Below are positions 7,306 through 13,890 of a stretch of 16,121 nt of DNA, piece after piece. The translations under genes were made by a program, and so were the position numbers. A model generated the notes under the pieces. That model did no database searches and had not been told where the DNA came from. It saw only the letters and a list, made by a program, of their open reading frames with translations. The stretch comes from Cryomorphaceae bacterium (lineage in GTDB: Bacteria; Bacteroidota; Bacteroidia; Flavobacteriales; Schleiferiaceae), in assembly GCA_949547975.1 (NCBI GenBank), contig CATITW010000043.1, positions 1-16,121 on the forward strand, read 5' to 3'. The stretch's first letter is position 1. Every line of letters begins with the position of its first letter.

Positions 7306-9084
7306 ATGAAACAACCAACTCGCTTATTCGATATACCGCATTACCAACAGGAACACATGCCTATGGAGGTCATGATGACCTCCAAAGTAAATGGTGAATG
7401 GAAAAGCTACACCACCAGCGAATTTATAGCGGCGGTAGATAAAGCATCGCGTGGTTTACTTGCACTCGGTGTGCAAGCCGGCGATAAAGTAGCACTGATT
7501 TCTCACAATAACCGTTGCGAATGGAACATCATGGATCACGCACTTCTTCAAATAGGAGCTGTGGATGTCCCGGTCTACCCAACGATGACTGAGAGCGATT
7601 ACGAGTACATCTTTAACCATAGTGAAAGCAAATACTGTTTTGTTTCTAACGATGAGCTTTATGATAAAGTGCACAACATCTTAGACAAGTGCCCCACCAT
7701 GAAGGGCATCTATTCTTTTGAGAAGTACGAAGGAAAGCATCATTGGGAAGAGGTCAATGCCTTAGGTGAGGACGATTCAAAACAGGCTGAAGTTGTCAAA
7801 TTCCGTGATCAAGTTCAACCTGAAGACCTCGCGACCATCATTTACACTTCTGGAACCACCGGTCTACCCAAAGGTGTTATGCTCTCACATAAGAACATCG
7901 TTTCGATTGTGATCACTGCGACTCCTCGTATTCCAGGGATCGTTAAAAATGAATCACGCGTATTGAGCTTCCTTCCAGTATGTCACAGCTTTGAGCGCTT
8001 CATTCAATATTTATACATCTACAATGGCGCAAGCATCTATTTTGCGGAAGCTATTGATACCATTAAAGCAGACCTCAACTATTGCCAGCCGACGATTTTC
8101 ACTGCCGTTCCTCGACTTTTAGAAAAATTCTTCGACGGCATTATAGCGAATGGTACCAGTGCTGGAGGTGTGAAGGCTAAAATCTTCGAATGGGCTGTTG
8201 GCCTTGCACTTCAATGGGAACCGGAACAAGCTAAAGGTGGGTTCTACCATTGGAAACTTGACATTGCCGATAAACTCGTGTTCAGTAAAATTCGTGAAGC
8301 GCTTGGGATGTCAAACATTAAGGCAGTGGCTTCGGGGTCAGCAGCTTTGCAACCGCGACTTGCCCGCTTTTTCAATGGTATCGGAGTACCTATTCTAGAA
8401 GGTTACGGTCTCACCGAAACTTCTCCGGTGATTTCTGTAAATACGACCAACGGAAAAAACATGCTTCGCATTGGCGCTGTAGGTAAAGTGCTCGAAGGCC
8501 AAGAAGTTAAGATTGCTGAAGACGGAGAAATCTTAATCAAAGGTCCTAACGTGATGCTTGGGTATTACAAGCAACCTGAATTAACGGCGGAAGTCATGAC
8601 CGATGATTGGTTCCACACAGGAGATATCGGTGTCATCGAAGACGGCTTTATACGCATTACTGACCGTAAAAAAGAAATGTTTAAGACTTCTGGTGGGAAA
8701 TACATCGCACCTCAGGTCATTGAAAACGAACTGAAAGGTTCGCACTTGATAGCACAGAGCATGGTGATAGGTGCCGGACGTAAATTCCCATCGGCCATCT
8801 GTATCCTTAACGAAGCAGGCGTGAAAGAATGGTGTAGCCGCCACGACATTAAGTATACTACGTTTGAGGAGATGGCTAAACATCAGCAAGTGATTGATCG
8901 TGTATGGCGTGATGTCGAAAAGGCAAATGCCAACTTTGGGAAATGGGAGCAAATCAAGAAGATCATTATCGACACGGAAGAATTCACCGTCGATAATGGA
9001 TGTCTTACCCCTACCTTCAAGGTCAAGCGTAAACCAATTCTAGCAAAATATGAAGCGAAGATTGAGGAGCTTTACGCGGAGTAA
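7306..9084 (+). CDS. Long-chain fatty acid-CoA ligase (AMP-forming)
   Basis: This 592-residue enzyme of the adenylate-forming family activates free fatty acids in two steps through an acyl-AMP to acyl-CoA, at the inner face of the membrane or in the cytoplasm. Visible motifs in order: the phosphate-binding loop IIYTSGTTGLPKGVMLSH (residues 178-195), FLPVCHSFER (222-231) of long-chain ligases, LEGYGLTETSPVIS with the adenine/Mg motif (364-377), WFHTGDIG (435-442), ITDRKKEMFKTSGGKYI (451-467) at the hinge, and the catalytic Lys572 in LTPTFKVKR. Length and motifs match the FadD15 / eukaryotic ACSL-like branch rather than the classic E. coli FadD. No signal peptide is present. The start at 7306 is the first in-frame ATG after an AT-rich leader; the gene ends in a strong terminator. 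It probably feeds beta-oxidation or phospholipid recycling. Confidence 0.94.
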   Translation: MKQPTRLFDIPHYQQEHMPMEVMMTSKVNGEWKSYTTSEFIAAVDKASRGLLALGVQAGDKVALISHNNRCEWNIMDHALLQIGAVDVPVYPTMTESDYEYIFNHSESKYCFVSNDELYDKVHNILDKCPTMKGIYSFEKYEGKHHWEEVNALGEDDSKQAEVVKFRDQVQPEDLATIIYTSGTTGLPKGVMLSHKNIVSIVITATPRIPGIVKNESRVLSFLPVCHSFERFIQYLYIYNGASIYFAEAIDTIKADLNYCQPTIFTAVPRLLEKFFDGIIANGTSAGGVKAKIFEWAVGLALQWEPEQAKGGFYHWKLDIADKLVFSKIREALGMSNIKAVASGSAALQPRLARFFNGIGVPILEGYGLTETSPVISVNTTNGKNMLRIGAVGKVLEGQEVKIAEDGEILIKGPNVMLGYYKQPELTAEVMTDDWFHTGDIGVIEDGFIRITDRKKEMFKTSGGKYIAPQVIENELKGSHLIAQSMVIGAGRKFPSAICILNEAGVKEWCSRHDIKYTTFEEMAKHQQVIDRVWRDVEKANANFGKWEQIKKIIIDTEEFTVDNGCLTPTFKVKRKPILAKYEAKIEELYAE

Positions 9085-9116
9085 GCAGTTCTTCTCAATC
9101 TCGAAAAGATGATTAC

Positions 9117-9154
9117 ATCCCAATGCTCTTAAATGAGTATTGGGATTTTTTTTT
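9117..9154 (+). terminator. Intrinsic terminator of the acyl-CoA ligase gene
   Basis: Arms ATCCCAATGCTC (9117-9128) and GAGTATTGGGAT (9135-9146) form a 12-bp stem with one G-U pair and a 6-nt loop TTAAAT, followed by a run of nine T residues (9146-9154). It lies 32 bp after the ligase stop codon. The rest of the gap up to the rpsT terminator (about 9155-9266) contains nothing I can identify. Confidence 0.92.
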
Positions 9155-9266
9155 GACCCCGTTCTACGCCCTGGCCTTTTCAATTCCTAGGATTTGAAGT
9201 ACTCAAGTCATGGCATTAGCCTACTCTTAAAAACACGACAGAACGTTACTACTGATTTTTGAGCAC

Positions 9267-9295
9267 AAAAAAACCCACTTCAAACGAAGTGGGTT
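9267..9295 (-). terminator. Intrinsic terminator of rpsT
   Basis: On the minus strand, AACCCACTTC (9295-9286) pairs perfectly with GAAGTGGGTT (9281-9272) around a 4-nt loop GTTT, and the transcript exits through seven T residues (9273-9267). It begins 30 bp after the rpsT stop codon and would separate this unit from the convergent ligase gene. Confidence 0.92.
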
Positions 9296-9325
9296 CTAAA
9301 AATCTTTACACTGCTTAAGTAAAGC

Positions 9326-9577
9326 TTATAGCGCTGCAACGTGCTTTGCTAAGCTAGACTTCAAGTTAGAAGCTTTCTTCTTGTGGATGATGTTGCGTTT
9401 TGCAAGTCTATCCAACATAGAAACTACTTGTGGGAACATTTCTGTTGCCTCAGCTGCATCTGTAGTGCCGCGTAGTCTTCTCACAGCGTTACGTGTCGTC
9501 TTGTGATAGTAACGATTGTGAGCAGCCTTTTTGGCTGATTGACGAATTCTCTTTAAAGCAGACTTATGGTTTGCCAT
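9326..9577 (-). CDS. rpsT: 30S ribosomal protein S20
   Basis: S20 is a primary 16S rRNA-binding protein of the small ribosomal subunit. The 83-residue product is the usual size and begins [18 protein letters not shown], the family N-terminus. It is Lys/Arg/Ala rich and strongly basic throughout, as expected for a long-helix rRNA binder, with the conserved [18 protein letters not shown] near the C-terminus. Only 20 bp separate its ATG from the 3' end of tRNA-Glu on the same strand, with no promoter motif in between. I infer cotranscription from the promoter upstream of the tRNA. The leader AATTAATTGAAAAGAC is A-rich without a Shine-Dalgarno sequence. A hairpin plus T-run follows the stop. Confidence 0.97.
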   Translation of the reverse strand: MANHKSALKRIRQSAKKAAHNRYYHKTTRNAVRRLRGTTDAAEATEMFPQVVSMLDRLAKRNIIHKKKASNLKSSLAKHVAAL

Positions 9578-9597
9578 GTCTTTTCAATTAATTTTTG

Positions 9598-9670
9598 TGA
9601 CCCGTACGGGAATCGAACCCGTGTTTCCGCCGTGAAAGGGCGGCGTCCTGGACCGCTAGACGAACGGGCC
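9598..9670 (-). tRNA. tRNA-Glu (anticodon UUC)
   Basis: The minus strand folds as a complete 73-nt cloverleaf. The acceptor stem is GGCCCGT / ACGGGTC (one G-U pair) with discriminator A. The anticodon stem is CCGCC / GGCGG around loop CTTTCAC, giving anticodon TTC (9636-9634) for GAA/GAG. The T arm is ACGGG-TTCGATT-CCCGT. The D arm contains GTCTAGCGGTCCAGGAC. CCA is not encoded (the next bases are CAA), so it must be added after transcription. The sequence closely matches known bacterial tRNA-Glu. It sits 20 bp ahead of rpsT on the same strand. Confidence 0.97.
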
Positions 9671-9709
9671 AAAATACTCCAGAACTATACCTCGTTGTTT
9701 CGAGGAGTG

Positions 9710-9739
9710 CAAATGTAAGCACGATTTTCAATTCTGCAA
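9710..9739 (-). promoter_or_regulatory. Promoter of the tRNA-Glu / rpsT unit
   Basis: On the minus strand TTG (9739-9737) is followed after exactly 19 bp by TACATTTG (9717-9710). This is a full match to the Flavobacterium-type promoter, TTG-N17-23-TAnnTTTG. Transcription would start near 9703-9705, giving a leader of roughly 33-35 nt before the mature tRNA 5' end at 9670. The leader includes a small hairpin, CCTCG-AAACAA-CGAGG (9705-9690), that overlaps the predicted start. This is the best promoter match in the window. Confidence 0.75.
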
Positions 9740-9747
9740 TACCTTGG

Positions 9748-9773
9748 GCAAAATAAATCGAGTTTTTTTCGAT
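9748..9773 (-). terminator. Weak candidate terminator of proS
   Basis: On the minus strand, 11 bp after the proS TAG, ATCGA (9773-9769) and TCGAT (9761-9757) can form a 5-bp stem with an AAAAAAC loop, followed by TTATTTTG. The stem is short and half A-T, so termination may be inefficient, and some readthrough into the tRNA-Glu/rpsT unit is possible. Confidence 0.35.
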
Positions 9774-9784
9774 CTTTTTCTCTC

Positions 9785-11260
9785 CTAGTACGCCTTCGCA
9801 AAAACTACGCGTTGCGCGCTAGGCTTGCCGGTCAGGATACAGGTCCCTTCTTCTTGCTTGTTATTCAACGGGATACAACGAATAGTTGCCTTCGTCATAT
9901 CCTTAATTCTATCCTCGGTCTCTGAAGTCCCGTCCCAGTGCGCGTAAACGAATCCAGCGCTGTTTTTGATGAGTTCCTCAAACTCTTCCCAAGTATTGGC
10001 CTCATGCGTATGCTCCTCTCTAAAGGCAAGTGCCTTTGCAAAAAGATCATTTTGGATTTGGTCTAAGAGTGCAGGAATCGCAGTTGCCACATCGTTCTGG
10101 TCCATGAACTGTTTCGTGAGTGTATCACGACGCGCTACCTCAACAGACCCTTTCTCAAGATCCTTCGGCCCTATCGCGATACGAACGGGAACTCCCTGAA
10201 GTTCGTATTGGTTGAACTTCCAACCCGGTTTATGGGTGTCCCTATTGTCATACTTTACGGTGACACCTGCTGCACGCAGCTCCTTCATCAGGCCTTCTGC
10301 GACTTCTGAGATTGCATCGAGCTGCTCTTGCCCCTTGTAAATAGGTACAATAACGACTTGATATGGAGCCAATTTTGGCGGCAAGACCAATCCATTATCG
10401 TCACTATGGGTCATAATAAGTGCTCCCATCAAGCGCGTACTTACGCCCCATGAGGTGGCCCAAACAAATTCTTGCTTTCCTTCCTTATTCTGAAACTTCA
10501 CATCAAACGCCTTGGCGAAATTCTGCCCTAGGAAATGAGAAGTACCTGCTTGAAGGGCTTTACCGTCTTGCATAAGCGCTTCAATACAATAGGTCTCGAG
10601 CGCGCCTGCAAAGCGTTCACCTTCAGTTTTCGTTCCGCGAAGCACTGGGATAGCCATGATTTCCTCTACAAATGTGGAGTACACATCGAGCATCGTTTCT
10701 GCTTCGGTAATCGCCTCTTCTTTCGTTGCGTGAGCGGTATGCCCCTCCTGCCAGAGAAACTCAGCCGTTCTCAAGAACAAACGCGTTCTCATTTCCCAAC
10801 GCACAACGTTCGCCCACTGGTTCACAAGAATTGGTAAATCACGGTACGACTGGATCCAATCTTTATAGGTATCCCAAATGATCGTTTCCGAGGTAGGACG
10901 TACGATGAGTTCTTCTTCCAATTTAGCCGCTGGATCGACAATAACCCCTTTACCGTTCGGATCGTTCTTCAATCTGTAGTGGGTAACCACTGCACATTCC
11001 TTGGCAAAACCATCGACGTGCGATGCCTCTTTTGAGAAATACGATTTCGGAATGAACAACGGAAAATAGGCGTTCATATGCCCTGTTTCCTTGAATCTAC
11101 GATCCAAATCTGCCTGAATACTTTCCCATATCGCATATCCGTATGGCTTGATGACCATCGACCCGCGCACTCCTGAATTCTGAGCGAGATCGGCTTTAAC
11201 CACCAATTCATTGTACCATTTCGAATAATCTTGTTCCCTAGTAGTGAGATGCTTTGCCAT
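9785..11260 (-). CDS. proS: Prolyl-tRNA synthetase, type 3 (archaeal/eukaryotic-like)
   Basis: ProS charges tRNA-Pro in the cytoplasm. At 491 residues it is the short ProS type that lacks the roughly 180-residue editing insertion of the E. coli form. Class II motifs are visible: motif 1 region [17 protein letters not shown] (33-49), the substrate loop RPTSE (121-125), motif 2 in [20 protein letters not shown] (154-173), [10 protein letters not shown] (239-248), and motif 3 in [17 protein letters not shown] (271-287). An anticodon-binding domain follows, then the type-3 C-terminal extension ending VVFAKAY. Of the cysteine cluster that binds zinc in archaeal members, CIPLNN and GTCILTGK keep only two cysteines, so zinc binding is doubtful. 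The start ATG at 11260 gives the standard [20 protein letters not shown]. The gene is divergent from the lipoprotein gene, with 64 bp between start codons. Confidence 0.97.
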   Translation of the reverse strand: MAKHLTTREQDYSKWYNELVVKADLAQNSGVRGSMVIKPYGYAIWESIQADLDRRFKETGHMNAYFPLFIPKSYFSKEASHVDGFAKECAVVTHYRLKNDPNGKGVIVDPAAKLEEELIVRPTSETIIWDTYKDWIQSYRDLPILVNQWANVVRWEMRTRLFLRTAEFLWQEGHTAHATKEEAITEAETMLDVYSTFVEEIMAIPVLRGTKTEGERFAGALETYCIEALMQDGKALQAGTSHFLGQNFAKAFDVKFQNKEGKQEFVWATSWGVSTRLMGALIMTHSDDNGLVLPPKLAPYQVVIVPIYKGQEQLDAISEVAEGLMKELRAAGVTVKYDNRDTHKPGWKFNQYELQGVPVRIAIGPKDLEKGSVEVARRDTLTKQFMDQNDVATAIPALLDQIQNDLFAKALAFREEHTHEANTWEEFEELIKNSAGFVYAHWDGTSETEDRIKDMTKATIRCIPLNNKQEEGTCILTGKPSAQRVVFAKAY

Positions 11261-11308
11261 TTATCTTAGAAGTTGGTATAACTTTTGTACCTTGTTAATA
11301 ATGAACGG

Positions 11309-11316
11309 CAAAGTTA
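11309..11316 (-). promoter_or_regulatory. Possible proS promoter -7 box (TAACTTTG)
   Basis: On the minus strand TAACTTTG matches TAnnTTTG exactly, 48 bp ahead of the proS ATG. No TTG is found 17-23 bp upstream of it, so it may be a chance match. On the plus strand, ATAACTTTTGTAC (11278-11290) resembles a degenerate version of the same element ahead of the lipoprotein gene. Confidence 0.3.
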
Positions 11317-11324
11317 CTGAAGTT

Positions 11325-12401
11325 ATGAAGAAGCACCTCTTATTTGTGGGTTTAAGTTATGCACTACTTACTGCATGTAGCACGCCTGTAAGCCTCACTG
11401 ACAACTACTTTGAGGATGAAAACTACTACAACCCCACCCTACCTTCTCCTTATTTTGCCGGTGCAACGACCCCTTCCGCTTCGGATGATCCACAGCAGAT
11501 GGATTACGATGCGCTTTGGGGCGATGATAACGACTTTTCTCAAAACGCCCCTGTAGTTCGACCTCAAGGCGGTAATACTCACTTTAGCTGGGGATTTTCT
11601 CCAGGAATGAGCGCTATAAGCGGGTCTTCTTTTTGGCGCTGGCGCTTGATGCAACAAAACTACATGTACGGAACCACCCCCTATGGATTTCAACCTTTTC
11701 AAGGTGGAGGTCAGTGGCACAACAACATGTGGCAAGATCCATGGAGTCCACAGTGGAATACCTTCGGCTACAGCTCTGGCTGGGGCAGCAACGGATGGTA
11801 CGACCCTTGGAACCCGTACGGAAATGGATGGGGCAATAATGGCTGGAACAACCCCTGGAATTCGTACAGCTACGGCAACGGATTGAACAATAACGCATGG
11901 ACCAACAACGGATCGAACGGTACAATACGCAGTGGCACTAACTATGGCGGAGCTCGTCCATCCAAATACAACACTTCACGGGGAAACTCGGCATCTACAG
12001 GAAAGACTTCGGATACTCCAGATCGTCCCAAGCAACCCACAGGCTGGAGCGGGATCTTAACTCCAGTAAAACAGCGAGTCAATTACAACATAGACCAAAC
12101 AACAACGAAGCAATCTGTAAAAAGACTGCGCGAAAGAGAAGTACGCCGCGTATCGCCCGCTTCGTCTCAGCCCACTTCAAACACCACAAAAGGAACGTCT
12201 AAGGTGCAGCAACCACGTAGACAGAATCGTCCGCAATATAATTCTTACGACCGAGTCACACCACAAAGAGGCAGCACCTTTCAGCCAAGAACTACACCGG
12301 ATCGCAGTGCAACGCCGCAGCGTAGTACATCTCCCCAGTCCAGTAGCAGCCCTCGCCGTAGTTCTTCAAACAGTTCCAACTCAAGCGGTAGAAGACGATG
12401 A
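11325..12401 (+). CDS. Predicted lipoprotein with Trp/Asn/Gly repeats and a basic Ser/Pro/Arg tail
   Basis: I do not recognise a characterised family. The 358-residue product begins MKKHLLFVGLSYALLTAC, a lipoprotein signal with lipobox LTAC and Cys18. An acidic, Tyr/Asn-rich linker follows (residues 25-75). Next comes a repeat region rich in Trp, Asn, Gly, Tyr and Pro (131-196). The last 60 or so residues are Ser/Thr/Gln/Pro/Arg-rich and end in SSGRRR. The composition points to a surface or periplasmic protein without a compact globular core, at least in its second half. The frame is open back to 11244, but that would overlap proS and bury the signal peptide. An alternative ATG at 11301 would add eight residues. 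Its TGA stop overlaps the ATG of the following barrel gene (ATGA), so the two are probably translationally coupled and may act together in the envelope. Confidence 0.8.
   Translation: MKKHLLFVGLSYALLTACSTPVSLTDNYFEDENYYNPTLPSPYFAGATTPSASDDPQQMDYDALWGDDNDFSQNAPVVRPQGGNTHFSWGFSPGMSAISGSSFWRWRLMQQNYMYGTTPYGFQPFQGGGQWHNNMWQDPWSPQWNTFGYSSGWGSNGWYDPWNPYGNGWGNNGWNNPWNSYSYGNGLNNNAWTNNGSNGTIRSGTNYGGARPSKYNTSRGNSASTGKTSDTPDRPKQPTGWSGILTPVKQRVNYNIDQTTTKQSVKRLREREVRRVSPASSQPTSNTTKGTSKVQQPRRQNRPQYNSYDRVTPQRGSTFQPRTTPDRSATPQRSTSPQSSSSPRRSSSNSSNSSGRRR
11715..11912 (+). repeat. Degenerate W/N/G tandem repeat region within the lipoprotein gene
   Basis: At protein level about 3.5 copies of a 16-21-residue unit occur: residues 131-151 (WHNNMWQDPWSPQWNTFGYSS), 152-167 (GWGSNGWYDPWNPYGN), 168-185 (GWGNNGWNNPWNSYSYGN) and a decayed 186-196 (GLNNNAWTNNG). 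The core pattern is GWGxNGWxxPWNxY. The codons differ between copies, so the repeat is old or selected at protein level rather than a recent DNA duplication. Confidence 0.75.
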
Positions 12402-13795
12402 TTATCAGACAGCTGATCGTTAGCGCATTGGTCGTCATCTCGTGCAGCGTAAAGAGTCAAACACTCGACTATTACGACCAGCTCAATCAAAGCGCACAGT
12501 ACGGAGACGCGAGGTTCAATGGACTTGCCGGAAGTATGACTGCCATGAGCGGCTCGTTCACTGCACTCGCTTTAAATCCAGCAGGCGCAGCGCTGTACCG
12601 TCAAGATGCTTTTGGAATGGACCTGGGGATTTTCACCAAAAGAAACACGTTAGAAAACGGGAGCGTTCGTGGAAACACAACCACCATGAATGTCGGTAAC
12701 GTAGGATTTCTTGGGCGCGATCCCGTGAGCGGATGGAACTTTTTTTTCACCTACAATAGCGACCAACTCTACAGGGAACGTCTTAGGGACACAAGGCTGA
12801 ACACGGGCAGTATGACTCAGCAATGGATGGACCGTTCGGAAGGCACTCCTCCAGATTTCTTACCTGAATTGGGGGCGTATGAAGATTTGCTCTATCAAAG
12901 TTATGCGACAGATTATGATGTAAATACCCAGTCCTACAACTCGACGGCCAACCTGAGTGATGTGGATTTCCAACACATCTATTTTCGAAAGGGCATGCGT
13001 AACAGATGGAGTTTCGGAGGAGGTAATGCGTTAGGAAAAACATTGTATTACGGCGCCGCAGTGCAGCTTGTGCATAGTTTTGAAACCGTGGAGATCGAGC
13101 ACGATGAAACCTACAATAGCACGACAGATTTAGCTTCACTGGAGCTTACGGACTATTGGAACAACAATGCGATCGGAATTTCTGCTAATCTGGGCGTTCT
13201 ATACCGTCCTGTCCAATTTTTACGTCTTGCAGCAGCGCTCGAATTACCGCAAGTCTACGCATTCTCCCAGGACTGGGAAGTAGACTTACGAGCCGTGAGG
13301 CCGAGCGTTTCGGCTTCCGAGACCAGTGCCGAAGGCTATGGTGAAGAGTACATGTGGTCGATGATGACCGCCCCTAAACTACGCAGTGGCGCTACACTTG
13401 TTTTAGGACGTCTTGGGCTGATCACGTTAAACCATGCCTTGATACCGCACGCTTGGAGCGCATCCATCAGTAGAAACGAGCGCTACCTCAATCCTATCAT
13501 TGATGCATCCTTAGCGAATCAACACCTGATCAGTACTGGCGGGGAGATGCGTATCGGACTGGTTACACTCCGCGCAGGAGCTGGGTATAGCCCTAGCTAT
13601 CGTGAGGCTTTTGGCGACTACTGGAGAACGGGTGCCGGAGCAAGCATTCGCATTGACGATGCCACGTTTCACCTAAGTTGGAGTCGAATCACTCAGCAGA
13701 CGCAGTATTATCCATTTAGTGCGGACTACATCGATCCACTTACCTACACGACCATGGAAACGATGGTCAGTTTCGGGGCGCTCTGGAAATTCTAA
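12398..13795 (+). CDS. OMPP1/FadL/TodX-family outer-membrane protein
   Basis: The 465-residue product has an N-terminal signal (MIIRQLIVSALVVISCSVKSQ) and the family's N-terminal signature: ARFNGLAGSMTAMSGSFTAL, then ALNPAGAALYRQ with the conserved NPAG at residues 60-63. The rest is a succession of amphipathic, aromatic-bordered strands (MNVGNVGFLG, GWNFFFTYNSDQLY, TLYYGAAVQLVHSFE) and it ends in the aromatic Phe expected for outer-membrane insertion (VSFGALWKF). FadL relatives move hydrophobic molecules such as long-chain fatty acids or aromatics across the outer membrane; the cargo here is unknown. The gene starts within the stop codon of the preceding lipoprotein gene (4-bp ATGA overlap). 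The signal contains VISC, which resembles a lipobox, but ordinary cleavage around SVKSQ seems more likely for a barrel. Confidence 0.88.
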   Translation: MIIRQLIVSALVVISCSVKSQTLDYYDQLNQSAQYGDARFNGLAGSMTAMSGSFTALALNPAGAALYRQDAFGMDLGIFTKRNTLENGSVRGNTTTMNVGNVGFLGRDPVSGWNFFFTYNSDQLYRERLRDTRLNTGSMTQQWMDRSEGTPPDFLPELGAYEDLLYQSYATDYDVNTQSYNSTANLSDVDFQHIYFRKGMRNRWSFGGGNALGKTLYYGAAVQLVHSFETVEIEHDETYNSTTDLASLELTDYWNNNAIGISANLGVLYRPVQFLRLAAALELPQVYAFSQDWEVDLRAVRPSVSASETSAEGYGEEYMWSMMTAPKLRSGATLVLGRLGLITLNHALIPHAWSASISRNERYLNPIIDASLANQHLISTGGEMRIGLVTLRAGAGYSPSYREAFGDYWRTGAGASIRIDDATFHLSWSRITQQTQYYPFSADYIDPLTYTTMETMVSFGALWKF

Positions 13796-13817
13796 CCGCC
13801 TATTAAAGGTGGCTTTT
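13796..13817 (+). terminator. Weak candidate terminator after the OMPP1-like gene
   Basis: Directly after the stop codon, CCGCC (13796-13800) and GGTGG (13808-13812) can pair over 5 bp (one G-U) around a 7-nt loop, followed by CTTTTGG. The stem is short and the T-run is poor, so this is only a possibility. The downstream TAATTTG at 13831-13837 could belong to a promoter for the next gene but is one base short of TAnnTTTG. Confidence 0.3.
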
Positions 13818-13890
13818 GGCCCTTTTGTGGTAATTTGCAAACTCACTGACGTAAAACCGCGTTAGTTAAAGAGAAAATCGTTTGCGTACC

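Noticed and set aside
8581..8952. 123-codon antisense open frame within the ligase gene
   Set aside because: It is opposite the conserved C-terminal domain of the ligase and has no independent support.
9155..9266. Possible small gene or RNA between the two terminators
   Set aside because: No ORF longer than a few codons, no hairpin apart from the flanking terminators and no promoter match was found.
11244..11324. N-terminal extension of the lipoprotein frame into proS
   Set aside because: It would overlap the proS 5' end and place 27 residues ahead of an obvious lipoprotein signal peptide.
11439..11925. Antisense and alternative-frame open stretches across the W/N/G-repeat region
   Set aside because: They arise from the skewed codon composition of the repeat region. 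The frame at 11325 has a lipoprotein signal and couples to the next gene.
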